Shown here: positions 37,461-46,307 of the stretch, in pieces
Numbering within the stretch: position 1 is the stretch's first letter
How the letters are laid out: each line of letters starts with the position of its first letter
NCBI RefSeq assembly: GCF_027587025.1
Contig: NZ_JAPPTI010000014.1
Location: 1-64,000 of the forward strand
DNA length: 64,000 nucleotides
DNA from: Vibrio sp. LaRot3
GTDB taxonomy: Bacteria > Pseudomonadota > Gammaproteobacteria > Enterobacterales > Vibrionaceae
Direction: 5' to 3'
The notes under the pieces: generated by a model
The model's database searches: none
Seen by the model: only the letters and a program-made list of their open reading frames with translations
Told to the model about the DNA's origin: nothing
Made by a program: the position numbers and the translations under genes

Positions 37461-39902
37461 ATGTCTTCTGGACGCTCTCTATCTCGCTCACTGCTGAAAC
37501 TGCCAATGTCAGTTCTAGTGAAGGGAACGGCTATTCCTTCAAATCCGATTGAAGATCATAGCATTGATGTTAACAAGCCCATCATTTACGCACTACCTTA
37601 TCGTTCTAGTGTTGACTTGCTAAGTCTACAAAAGCAAGTGATTAAGCTTGGTCTACCAGATCCTCTTGAGCCAGTTGAAATCAATGGCAAAAGCTTCAGT
37701 CGCTACGTGTTTACCTCGTCTCGTGAAACCGTGATGGGTAATGACCAAGACGTACCTGCAGAATCTATCGCGCTGTTTTCTGACTTACTTGCACTGCATA
37801 AAGACGACACAGAACTCGATGTTCAAGTGATCCCTGCGACCGTTCTTTGGGGACGTAAGCCGGGTAAAGAAGATAAACGAACCAATTATCTACAATCGCT
37901 CAATGGCCCTCAAAAAGCCAAAGCGGTAATTCTTGCTGGTCGTGACTGTTTAGTGCGTATTAGCCCAGTCGTATCTCTGCGCTACATGGCGAACTCACAT
38001 GGCACTGATGCCTCTATCGCGCACAAGCTAGCGCGCGTTGCACGCATTCACTTCTCTCGTCAGAAGCTTGCTGCATCAGGCCCGAACTTGCCAAGCCGTC
38101 AAGCTCTATTCAATCGTTTAATGAAATCAAAAGCGATTGAAAAAGCAATTGAAGATGAAGCAAAAGCGAAGGACATCTCATTAGATAAAGCACGCAAAGA
38201 AGCGCAAGACATCATGGATGAGATCGCGGCAGACTTCTCCTACTCACTGGTAAAAAACGGTGACCGTCTTCTTGGCTGGCTTTGGAACCGTATCTACCAA
38301 GGCTTAAACATCAACAATGCTGCGACAGTGCGCCGCTTAGCGCAAGATGGCCATGAGATTGTCTACGTGCCATGTCACCGTAGCCACATGGACTATCTAC
38401 TGTTGTCTTACGTGCTTTACCATGAAGGCATGGTTCCACCGCACATTGCTGCGGGTATCAACCTAAACTTCTTCCCGGCGGGACCTATCTTCCGTCGCGG
38501 TGGTGCGTTCTTTATTCGTCGTAGCTTCAAAGGCAATAAACTGTATTCAACGATTTTCCGTGAATACCTCGCTGAGCTATTTGCTAAAGGTTACTCGGTA
38601 GAATACTTCAGTGAAGGTGGTCGTTCGCGTACAGGTCGCTTACTACAAGCGAAGACAGGTATGCTCGCGATGACCATTCAAGCGATGCTTCGTGGTCTAA
38701 ACCGTCCTGTCACTCTAGTGCCAGTTTACATCGGCTACGAGCACGTTATGGAAGTGGGCACTTACGCCAAAGAATTACGCGGAAAACGCAAAGAAAAAGA
38801 AAACGCCGGCCTTGTGCTGCGTACGATTCGTAAACTACGTAACTTCGGCCAAGGCTACGTCAACTTTGGTGAGCCAATTCCACTGAACCATTACCTCAAC
38901 GAACATGCGCCTGAGTGGACTAAAGATATCGATCCAATGGGCGCGACTAAGCCACAATGGTTGTCACCAGTAGTAAATGGCCTTGCCACTAAGATGATGA
39001 CACATATTAACGATGCGGCGGCGGCGAACGCCCTAACATTGTGTGCCACCGCACTGCTGGCTTCTCGTCAACGTGCGCTTTCTCGTGACAGTTTGGTTCA
39101 ACAAATTGACTGCTACTTATCGCTACTTAAGGAAGTGCCTTACTCTGGAACATTCACAGTGCCAGATGAAGATGCAGAAGCTTTAGTGAAACACGCAGAG
39201 TCACTGGATAAATTTGTTGTCGAAAGCGACAGTATTGGTGAGATTGTCTCTCTTGACCGTGAACAGTCGATCTTGATGACGTACTACCGTAACAACATCA
39301 TTCACTTATTTGCGATTCCATCATTGATTGCCCAAATGCTGGTTCGCCACCATGCGATGAGCGTTGAGCAAGTAAAACACAACGTTGCGAAGGTTTACCC
39401 ATTCCTCAAACAAGAGCTGTTCTTGAGTGTTGATGAAAGCCGCTTAGATGAAGTAGTAGAAAGCTACCTACAAGAGCTTGCTCGTCAAGGTCACATCGCG
39501 ATTGAGAATGATCAGGTAACGATCAATGAGAGTAACACTCAAGTGCTGGTACTACTGGGTCGCACCATTAGTGAAACTCTACAACGTTACTCAATTGCAC
39601 TAAACCTACTGGTGAAGAACCCTGAGCTAGGTAAGTCTGACTTAGAGAAGAAGAGCCAAGAAATTGCTCAGCGTTTAGGCCGTCTACACGGTATCAATGC
39701 CCCTGAGTTCTTCGATAAAGGTGTCTTTGCCTCACTATTTGCAACGCTAAAACAGCAAGCTTACTTAGACAGTGACGGCAACTGTGATACAAGCAAAACT
39801 GCTGACTTAGCTGAGCTACTGTACTCAATGCTTTACCCAGAAGTGCGCTTAACTATTAAAGAAAGTGTCTGCCAAGCGACTGAAGATTGCTCTGAAGACT
39901 AA
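37461..39902 (+). CDS. plsB: Glycerol-3-phosphate 1-O-acyltransferase
   Basis: 813 residues from ATG 37461 (MSSGRSLSRSLLK); the frame open to 37380 is not supported. Catalytic HX4D is HRSHMDYLLL, and the GGRSRTGRLL block binds glycerol phosphate. First step of phospholipid synthesis at the inner membrane. Length matches the family (about 807 in E. coli). Confidence 0.96.
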   Translation: MSSGRSLSRSLLKLPMSVLVKGTAIPSNPIEDHSIDVNKPIIYALPYRSSVDLLSLQKQVIKLGLPDPLEPVEINGKSFSRYVFTSSRETVMGNDQDVPAESIALFSDLLALHKDDTELDVQVIPATVLWGRKPGKEDKRTNYLQSLNGPQKAKAVILAGRDCLVRISPVVSLRYMANSHGTDASIAHKLARVARIHFSRQKLAASGPNLPSRQALFNRLMKSKAIEKAIEDEAKAKDISLDKARKEAQDIMDEIAADFSYSLVKNGDRLLGWLWNRIYQGLNINNAATVRRLAQDGHEIVYVPCHRSHMDYLLLSYVLYHEGMVPPHIAAGINLNFFPAGPIFRRGGAFFIRRSFKGNKLYSTIFREYLAELFAKGYSVEYFSEGGRSRTGRLLQAKTGMLAMTIQAMLRGLNRPVTLVPVYIGYEHVMEVGTYAKELRGKRKEKENAGLVLRTIRKLRNFGQGYVNFGEPIPLNHYLNEHAPEWTKDIDPMGATKPQWLSPVVNGLATKMMTHINDAAAANALTLCATALLASRQRALSRDSLVQQIDCYLSLLKEVPYSGTFTVPDEDAEALVKHAESLDKFVVESDSIGEIVSLDREQSILMTYYRNNIIHLFAIPSLIAQMLVRHHAMSVEQVKHNVAKVYPFLKQELFLSVDESRLDEVVESYLQELARQGHIAIENDQVTINESNTQVLVLLGRTISETLQRYSIALNLLVKNPELGKSDLEKKSQEIAQRLGRLHGINAPEFFDKGVFASLFATLKQQAYLDSDGNCDTSKTADLAELLYSMLYPEVRLTIKESVCQATEDCSED

Positions 39903-39926
39903 CGGCAACGCTTTTCGACACAGACT

Positions 39927-39957
39927 AAAAAGGCACTCATTGAGTGCCTTTTGTTTT
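39927..39957. terminator. Terminator between plsB and ubiA
   Basis: AAAAAGGCACTC-ATT-GAGTGCCTTTTGTTTT, stem with A- and T-rich flanks between convergent genes; works for both strands. Confidence 0.88.
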
Positions 39958-39984
39958 GCTTCTATTTTCGCTTTAACTGAGCAA

Positions 39985-40839
39985 TCACCAATAAGCGATC
40001 AGCAAACCTAGCGCGATAATCATACCGACGTAATTGTTATTCAAGAATGCTTGAAAACATAAGTCACGTTCACGGTGACGAATTAAATGCTGCTGGAAAA
40101 CAAACAAAGCGCCAACCGCTAGTACGCTCCAGTAGAAGCTTGTACCCAACGACAAGTAAATACCAAGTCCAGTCAGCATCGCAACAGTCACCAACTGCAA
40201 CACGCCGATAATCATCTTATCAAAACGGCCAAACAAGATTGCCGTCGACTTGATACCAATTTTTAAATCATCATCACGATCGACCATGGCATATTGGGTA
40301 TCGTAAGCAATCGTCCATAAAGCATTCATAGCAAATAGAAACCAAACCACTGGCGGCAGCTCATTAGCCTGCGCCGCCCATGCCATAGGAATCGCCCAAC
40401 TAAACGCCAAACCTAAAAACAGTTGCGGTAAATGAGTATAACGCTTCATAAATGGATAGATGAACGCCAACACAATACCAACAAATGACAGCTGAATAGT
40501 CAGGGTATTCATGCTCAGTACGAGTGCGAAAGAGACGGCAGCTAATAGGACAAACAACGCAATGGCTTCTTTCGCTGACACTAATCCTGAAGGCATAGGT
40601 CGGTGTTGGGTACGCTTAACATGACCATCCACTTTACGATCTGCAAAGTCATTTATCACACAACCCGCTGAGCGCATTAAAAACACCCCCAGCACAAATA
40701 CCACCAACACGTCCAAGCGTGGCATTCCTTCTGCTGCAATAATCAATGCCCACATTGTCGGCCATAGCAGTAACAGGCTACCAATTGGCCTGTTCATACG
40801 CATCAATTGCCAATATGCGATTGCTTTAGCTGTGGTCAT
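39985..40839 (-). CDS. ubiA: 4-hydroxybenzoate octaprenyltransferase
   Basis: 284 residues, multi-pass membrane prenyltransferase of ubiquinone synthesis. Aspartate motifs NDFADRKVDGHV and DTQYAMVDRDDD bind Mg-diphosphate. It follows ubiC with no gap, so the pair is an operon. Confidence 0.96.
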   Translation of the reverse strand: MTTAKAIAYWQLMRMNRPIGSLLLLWPTMWALIIAAEGMPRLDVLVVFVLGVFLMRSAGCVINDFADRKVDGHVKRTQHRPMPSGLVSAKEAIALFVLLAAVSFALVLSMNTLTIQLSFVGIVLAFIYPFMKRYTHLPQLFLGLAFSWAIPMAWAAQANELPPVVWFLFAMNALWTIAYDTQYAMVDRDDDLKIGIKSTAILFGRFDKMIIGVLQLVTVAMLTGLGIYLSLGTSFYWSVLAVGALFVFQQHLIRHRERDLCFQAFLNNNYVGMIIALGLLIAYW

Positions 40840-41379
40840 TTATACTCTCTCCTTAGAGTAAATGGGCGCGTCAGGCAAAAATAGTTCAGCCACCAGCATA
40901 GGCTTGTCGTTCATCCATAAACGGGAACGACGTGCTAAACATAAACCTTGCTCGGTTTGCGCCCAACCGACTTGTAGCGCATCTCGCTTCACGTTGTCAG
41001 AACTAAACACCGTAAGACCTAACGGAATTTCACCTTGCTGAGATAAGTCGTATGGCTGATCAACCAATGAGGAGTTAGGGATCAGGGTTCTACCTAGCAC
41101 CCATGACTGCTCATCACCTTTCAATACCACTTTTCGCAATAAGCAGCTTTCACTGCCTAATAAAGCTTGCTCTTGTTGGTCCAACTCATTTGCAGGTACA
41201 ACATGGTTGTGAAATAGATCTACGTTCAATTGCTGACAACAGGATTCTAATAAACGTGACAAAGAGCCCTGTTCTAACAACCATTTTTTCGCAATCTGAG
41301 AAGGAAAGCTAAACTTATCAGGCTGTTGCCAATCGACATTTCGCAGCGCTGACAAATAAAGCGTTATCATTTGATTCAT
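40840..41379 (-). CDS. ubiC: Chorismate pyruvate-lyase
   Basis: 179 residues from ATG 41377-41379 (MNQMITLYLSALRN); the open frame begins four codons earlier at a TTG. Makes 4-hydroxybenzoate from chorismate, the substrate of the next gene, ubiA. The RTLIPNSSL and LGLTVFSS regions fit the UbiC family. Divergent from the FliL-like gene. Confidence 0.93.
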   Translation of the reverse strand: MNQMITLYLSALRNVDWQQPDKFSFPSQIAKKWLLEQGSLSRLLESCCQQLNVDLFHNHVVPANELDQQEQALLGSESCLLRKVVLKGDEQSWVLGRTLIPNSSLVDQPYDLSQQGEIPLGLTVFSSDNVKRDALQVGWAQTEQGLCLARRSRLWMNDKPMLVAELFLPDAPIYSKERV

Positions 41380-41542
41380 ACTAGTATTCAATAAGTCGCT
41401 TTATCATCGTACAATAAAGCCTCAATCTGTCGTGTTAACTGCTAGGTAGCCGTTAACAAGAAATCATTACAAATAGATGCTCTATTGTAACAAGACTCAA
41501 GCGATTCGAGTATCACGATCAGAACAAAGAAAAGTTATAAAT

Positions 41543-41950
41543 ATGTTTAAACGTTACGTAGCCCAAATATTTGCCGTTTTAGCCATCCTCATTGCTATGC
41601 CATCGATAGCACAAGAAGAAGCAGCACCTAAATTGGCATACTTTACTTTAGAGCCAGATCTAACCACCAACTTCTACACCAAAGGTAAGCAACTGGGCTA
41701 TATTCAGGTGCGTATCGATATCATGGTGGCAAACGAAACCGACCTACCGCTGATTGAACTCCATCAGCCGTTAATCCGAGATGCTGTCATTGAGCTGCTA
41801 GGTAAACAGACAGAAGATACCATTAAGTCATTAGCAGGCCGTGAAGATTTACGTAAGCACCTAGTCGAAGAGCTAAACTCTATTCTGTTGCCAGAAACGG
41901 GCAAAACGATTATTGCCGACTTACTGTTTACTAAATATTTGTACCAGTAA
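41543..41950 (+). CDS. FliL-like periplasmic/membrane protein
   Basis: 135 residues from ATG 41543 (MFKRYVAQIFAVLAILIAMPSIAQ), chosen because this gives a clean signal-peptide/anchor segment. The remainder (LAYFTLEPDLTTNFYTK, LGYIQVRIDIMV, IRDAVIELLGKQ) matches the FliL family. It is not in a flagellar cluster, so it is a FliL paralogue of unknown role, commonly found next to ubiC in vibrios as I recall. Confidence 0.82.
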   Translation: MFKRYVAQIFAVLAILIAMPSIAQEEAAPKLAYFTLEPDLTTNFYTKGKQLGYIQVRIDIMVANETDLPLIELHQPLIRDAVIELLGKQTEDTIKSLAGREDLRKHLVEELNSILLPETGKTIIADLLFTKYLYQ

Positions 41951-41963
41951 CATCGAGACAAAC

Positions 41964-41990
41964 AAAAAGCGGCGTAAGCCGCTTTTTTTA
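41964..41990. terminator. Terminator between FliL-like gene and glpG
   Basis: AAAAAGCGGC-GTAA-GCCGCTTTTTTTA, strong bidirectional stem-loop between convergent genes. Confidence 0.92.
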
Positions 41991-42003
41991 ATCCTGACAC
42001 AAA

Positions 42004-42828
42004 CTACTTTCTGGAACTATCAATCAACGCAATCAATACACCGGCAATCAAACCGACTAAATGCGCTGTATTGGCAATGGCCATGACGGGTTGTATGTAA
42101 CCAAGCACTAACCAAGCAATCATAAAACCAAAGACTGGCTTAGGCATAGATAGGCCATATTGAGGGGCCCTCTGTCCCAATACCCATGTATAGCCGACCA
42201 AAGCGTAAACCACGCCAGAAAGTCCACCGAAGTTTGCTCCTTCAACCCAATATTGACCAATGCCTGATAGTGCCGCAGAGAAGACAAACAGCTGGACTAA
42301 CTTGGCGCTACCTCGGCGCTGTTCTATATCGCCACCAAGTTGCCACCACCACAGTAAGTTAAACGCGATATGCATAATAGAAAAATGTAATACACCATGG
42401 CTTACCCAACGCCATAGCTGCCACTCTTGGCCTGCAAACGCCGGGAAATGCAGAGCTCTAAAGATGGCTTCACCGTAGCCAATCTGCTGCAATACGAAAA
42501 TCACGATACAAGTCATCATTACCAGCAAGCTAAACGGCCCTGCTTTGGCTTTAATCATCGCCATTAAACTGGGTGAGCTGTACTTGAAGTGGTTTTGGCG
42601 ACTTTCGGCCATATCCCAAGACGCAGCTTGATACTTGGCATCGTTAGGGTTATCTAAGAAGTGTTTAAGTTCGGCTTCGGCTTCAACTTGCTGCTGCACA
42701 TCAATCAGCCACAACGCAAACTGACCACCACCCTCTGGCATCATTTGAATCTCTATTTGACGTGAAGCCATATAGTCAATAAACGCCTGTGCCACTCGTG
42801 GCTGGGTTAATGTGATCAATCTAATCAT
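42004..42828 (-). CDS. glpG: Rhomboid intramembrane serine protease
   Basis: 274 residues. N-terminal cytoplasmic domain (about 1-80) followed by six membrane helices. Catalytic serine is in GLSGVVYALVGY and histidine in NTAHLVGLIAG; HxxxN-type residues are in the L1/TM2 region (HIAFNLLWWW). Lies 14 bp after glpE, the E. coli glpE-glpG order. Confidence 0.95.
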   Translation of the reverse strand: MIRLITLTQPRVAQAFIDYMASRQIEIQMMPEGGGQFALWLIDVQQQVEAEAELKHFLDNPNDAKYQAASWDMAESRQNHFKYSSPSLMAMIKAKAGPFSLLVMMTCIVIFVLQQIGYGEAIFRALHFPAFAGQEWQLWRWVSHGVLHFSIMHIAFNLLWWWQLGGDIEQRRGSAKLVQLFVFSAALSGIGQYWVEGANFGGLSGVVYALVGYTWVLGQRAPQYGLSMPKPVFGFMIAWLVLGYIQPVMAIANTAHLVGLIAGVLIALIDSSRK

Positions 42829-42842
42829 ATTTGTCTTTCGCT

Positions 42843-43163
42843 CTATTTAGTCGTAATTGGCAGACCCGCGCGTTGCCACGCTTCAAAGCCTCCATCAACA
42901 CTATACACCTCGTCAAAACCTTGGTTAACCAAATACTGAGCGGCACCTTGACTACTGTGGCCGTGGTAACACATCACTAAAACAGGCTGATCAAAGTCCA
43001 CTTCATCCATAAAGCCAACAATCGTATCATTGGTTAAATGGAATGCGTGTTCTGAGTGAGCAGTGGTAAATGATTGAGGATCACGAATATCGACTATTCG
43101 CGCTTCTCCTTGGTCTAGCAGAGCTTTCGCTCCAATTACATCGATATGCTGAAACTGGTCCAT
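42843..43163 (-). CDS. glpE: Thiosulfate sulfurtransferase (single rhodanese domain)
   Basis: 106 residues. Active-site loop VMCYHGHSSQGAA with the persulfide cysteine. Cytoplasmic, transfers sulfane sulfur. Followed by glpG. The upstream region contains the DnaA-box-like cluster, which may affect its transcription. Confidence 0.95.
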   Translation of the reverse strand: MDQFQHIDVIGAKALLDQGEARIVDIRDPQSFTTAHSEHAFHLTNDTIVGFMDEVDFDQPVLVMCYHGHSSQGAAQYLVNQGFDEVYSVDGGFEAWQRAGLPITTK

Positions 43164-43283
43164 TACTTTCTCTTTATAATTCAGACACCCTTACGGAAAG
43201 CAGGTTCCCAGCCAAGAGTGAACGGTTTGTTTGCCGTCATTGTAACCTATCCAGTGCTCGACAAGTACACTCAGTCAATAAGG

Positions 43284-43500
43284 TTATCCACTTGCGATCA
43301 CTTATTCGCCATTTGTGGATAAGTTTGTGGATTACGTTGATAAAGTGGTTTTGAATTATTCGATCCACTAGATGTAGTGATGATCCTTATTTTTATGTGT
43401 GTAAAAATAACAATATCCCCAATGCATCATCCCCTCAGATCCCTTTATTCACCCCGCTTTCTGACATCTAACCAAGAAATTTACCACAGAGTTATGCACA
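43284..43500. promoter_or_regulatory. Cluster of DnaA-box-like sequences between rpoH and glpE
   Basis: Within a 429-bp gene-free stretch (43164-43592) I find two perfect TTATNCACA boxes: TTATGCACA at 43492-43500 (+) and TTATCCACA on the minus strand at 43314-43322. Near matches are TTATCCACT at 43284-43292, TAATCCACA (minus) at 43326-43334 and TTATTCACC at 43445-43453. The first four-box group spans 51 bp if the perfect and near boxes are counted (43284-43334 holds three). It could be a DnaA-binding regulatory or titration site. Function inferred. Confidence 0.55.
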
Positions 43501-43541
43501 GGCTGTGTTGCGCAAACGGATCGCAATTTTCGATCGGGCAT

Positions 43542-43572
43542 AAAAAAACCGAGATCATTTGATCTCGGTTTT
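43542..43572 (-). terminator. Terminator after rpoH
   Basis: Minus-strand stem CCGAGATCA-AA-TGATCTCGG followed by TTTTTTT, 21 bp after the rpoH stop. Confidence 0.92.
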
Positions 43573-43592
43573 CATGTTCTTAACGGTCGTTT

Positions 43593-44450
43593 TTAGAATT
43601 CGCCGACGGCTGCTTTTAGCTTCTTCATCGCGTTCTTTTCTAATTGACGGATTCGCTCTGCTGATACGTTGTAAGTTTCAGCCAGCTCTTGAAGCGTCGC
43701 TTTATCGTCTTGTAACCAACGAGAACGAACAATGTGTTGGCTGCGCTCATCAAGGCTTGCTAATGCATGACCTAAACGGTTATTGGTGTGCGCTTCCCAG
43801 TTTGCCGCTTCTACGTTTTCAGCCACATCAGATGCTTTATCTTCTAGGTAAAGCATTGGCGCTGAACTTGCGTTGCCGCTATCGTCATCATCTGAACTTA
43901 GTTCAAACGTAGGATCTTGTGCCGCAAGACGAGATTCCATCTCACGCACTTCTGATGGCTCTACACCTAACTCACGCGCAACGGTTTCTACTTCACCGTT
44001 GTTAAACCAACCTAAACGCTTTTTAGACTTACGTAGATTGAAGAACAATTTACGCTGCGCCTTGGTGGTTGCGACTTTAACGATACGCCAGTTACGTAGT
44101 ACGTACTCATGGATTTCAGCTTTAATCCAGTGAACCGCGAAAGAAACCAATCTAACCCCTACTTCAGGGTTAAAGCGTTTTACCGCTTTCATTAGACCAA
44201 TATTACCTTCTTGGATTAAGTCAGCCATTGGCAGACCATAACCTGAGTAACCGCGAGCCACATGCACAACAAAGCGAAGGTGCGAAAGAATCAATCCTTT
44301 AGCTGCCTCAATTTCACTGTTGTAATGTAATCGCTCAGCCAAATCTCTCTCTTCGTCAATCGTCAGCATTGGGTAGCTGTTCACTGAGCGAATGTAGCTA
44401 TCTAAGCTATCTTGGGAGACAACGGCCATTGGATACGCTTGGTTTGTCAT
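43593..44450 (-). CDS. rpoH: Heat-shock sigma factor 32
   Basis: 285 residues. Region 2 (LIQEGNIGLMKAVKRFNP, VSFAVHWIKAEIHEYVLRNWRIVK), the RpoH box QRKLFFNLRK, and region 4 HTH (TLQELAETYNVSAERIRQLEK) are all present. Start ATG with GAGG at 7 nt. Downstream of ftsX as in E. coli (ftsYEX-rpoH). Confidence 0.97.
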   Translation of the reverse strand: MTNQAYPMAVVSQDSLDSYIRSVNSYPMLTIDEERDLAERLHYNSEIEAAKGLILSHLRFVVHVARGYSGYGLPMADLIQEGNIGLMKAVKRFNPEVGVRLVSFAVHWIKAEIHEYVLRNWRIVKVATTKAQRKLFFNLRKSKKRLGWFNNGEVETVARELGVEPSEVREMESRLAAQDPTFELSSDDDDSGNASSAPMLYLEDKASDVAENVEAANWEAHTNNRLGHALASLDERSQHIVRSRWLQDDKATLQELAETYNVSAERIRQLEKNAMKKLKAAVGEF

Positions 44451-44575
44451 TCAATTCCTCATCAATCTCTGATCTGGAGTAGGTGTTTTAGCCCAACAAT
44501 CTTGAACCTAAAATGAACAGGTTTCAAGCAAGGGAAAGTAATTATGCATAAACAAAACGTCTATACAAGCAAAAA

Positions 44576-44603
44576 AGTATACGGTAGCGTCTACTTTTTG
44601 CAA
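44576..44603 (-). promoter_or_regulatory. Candidate rpoH promoter
   Basis: Minus strand: TTGCAA (44598-44603), 16-bp spacer, TATACT (44576-44581), leaving a 5' UTR of about 120 nt before rpoH. It looks like a sigma-70 promoter; heat-shock or sigma-E elements are not obvious. Confidence 0.45.
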
Positions 44604-44636
44604 GTCTCGTTTGTGTCAAAATTCGACAGCGTGAGT

Positions 44637-45605
44637 TTAGACAGGTTCAATTTCTTTTAGATGACGCTGAGCAGAGACTTTAGCCGCGAGGCAGCCAATG
44701 AATGTGCCTAGCATAAGAAGCAATAGCGATTCATCCCAACTCAAGCCAATCAACCTGAAGCGGCTATCATACAGAAGTGCTAATTGTTCAACACTGCTAT
44801 TAAGCAGAATTGTGATTAACGCTGTAAGAATCCAAGCAGTGACGGCGCCTAGCAAACCAAACCACATACCTGAGTAAAGGTAAGGACGCAAAATGAAACC
44901 ATCAGTAGCACCAATCAGCTTCATGGTCTGAATTTCATCTTTGTTAGCTAATACGTTAAAGCGCAACGTATTGCCCACAATTAAAAATACCGATCCCAGC
45001 ATTAACACCGATAAGGTAACCACAATACCCGTCACGAGGTTTTTGATCGCATCCAGACGAGTTAACCAATCTTCATCCATTCGAACATCAGAGATCTCAT
45101 CTTCGCTTTCCATCTTTTTAACTAAGCTGCGGATTAACGATTTGTCATCCATGCTTGGAGTAATAATCAGCACCCCCGGCAAAGCGTAATCGTCCAGCAA
45201 AGAGATAGCCTGATCAAAACCTGAATATTGGCTCAGATCGGCCAAGCCTTGCTGCGGTGAAATGTATTCCACCTCAGCCACTTGCTCTAAGCTCTCTAAC
45301 TGATCTTTTAAAACCATGATACGCGGCTCAGGGGTTTGCTGCTTAACATAAGCACTGATTTGCGCTGGGCTGGTAACATCACTGGATGCCACCGCAATAT
45401 TTTTACCAAGCAAGTAGAGCGAAGCAGGTAACGCAAGAGCCATAGAAATCACGGCGAGCGTCAGTAGATTGCCTAACGGACGAGAAAGCAGTTCCGACAG
45501 GGAAGAACGCGCTTGCTTGAAATGAATGGCAAAGAAGCCATCTTTCTTTACTCGATTTGCCCCTTTGGCTTGGGTAGCTTTTCTATTTCGTGTATTAGCG
45601 GCCAC
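44637..45605 (-). CDS. ftsX: Cell-division ABC transporter permease FtsX
   Basis: 322 residues if started at GTG 45603-45605, which has AGGTGG upstream; a GTG at 45620 is also in frame. An N-terminal cytoplasmic part, TM1 (about 45-70), a periplasmic domain that activates peptidoglycan hydrolases, then three more membrane helices. Overlaps the ftsE end by 11 bp. Confidence 0.93.
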   Translation of the reverse strand: MAANTRNRKATQAKGANRVKKDGFFAIHFKQARSSLSELLSRPLGNLLTLAVISMALALPASLYLLGKNIAVASSDVTSPAQISAYVKQQTPEPRIMVLKDQLESLEQVAEVEYISPQQGLADLSQYSGFDQAISLLDDYALPGVLIITPSMDDKSLIRSLVKKMESEDEISDVRMDEDWLTRLDAIKNLVTGIVVTLSVLMLGSVFLIVGNTLRFNVLANKDEIQTMKLIGATDGFILRPYLYSGMWFGLLGAVTAWILTALITILLNSSVEQLALLYDSRFRLIGLSWDESLLLLMLGTFIGCLAAKVSAQRHLKEIEPV

Positions 45606-46269
45606 AGTCTTCCACCTCACTTAAAAAGCCTTGATTGAGTTCTAAATGACGATATTGAGGACGTGTATTCACCAAGTTCAAATCGTGAGTTGCCAGCAAG
45701 ATGGTCACGCCAGCACGATTAAACTCTTCAAGCAACTTTAGCACTCGGCTTGAAAGTTGCGGGTCTAAGTTGCCCGTAGGCTCATCGGCTAGTAACAAGG
45801 TAGGACGATTCACTACCGCGCGCGCAATGCCAACACGTTGCTGCTCACCACCCGATAACTGGCTTGGTAAACAACGGGCTTTATCGAGCAAATCGGTTTT
45901 ATCTAATGCTGCCGATACGCGGCGCTTAATCTCATTCTCTGAGATCGATTCAATCCGCATCGGCAACGCCACGTTGTCAAACACGGTACGATCCATCAGC
46001 AAGCGGTGATCTTGAAAGACAATACCGATATTGCGGCGCAGCAGCGGAATGTCTTTGGCAGGAATACGAGTAATATCGTGACTGTTAAAACTGATTCGTC
46101 CATCTGTTGGACGCTCAATCGCACATATCAACTTAAGCAAAGTACTTTTACCCGCCCCTGAGTGGCCACCTAAGAAGGCCATCTCACCACGACGTAAATG
46201 AAAATCGACTTTTTGTAGCGCTTGTCGACCTCCACGGTAAGCTTTACTCACTTGCTGAAACTTTATCAC
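45595..46269 (-). CDS. ftsE: Cell-division ATP-binding protein FtsE
   Basis: 224 residues. Walker A GHSGAGKST, signature LSGGEQQR, Walker B LLLADEPTGNLD, and the H-loop THD. With FtsX it couples the divisome to peptidoglycan hydrolysis. Lies 38 bp after ftsY. Confidence 0.97.
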   Translation of the reverse strand: MIKFQQVSKAYRGGRQALQKVDFHLRRGEMAFLGGHSGAGKSTLLKLICAIERPTDGRISFNSHDITRIPAKDIPLLRRNIGIVFQDHRLLMDRTVFDNVALPMRIESISENEIKRRVSAALDKTDLLDKARCLPSQLSGGEQQRVGIARAVVNRPTLLLADEPTGNLDPQLSSRVLKLLEEFNRAGVTILLATHDLNLVNTRPQYRHLELNQGFLSEVEDCGR

Positions 46270-46307
46270 CCGTAATTCCTCTTACTGAGATAGTTTACTG
46301 CGCCGAG

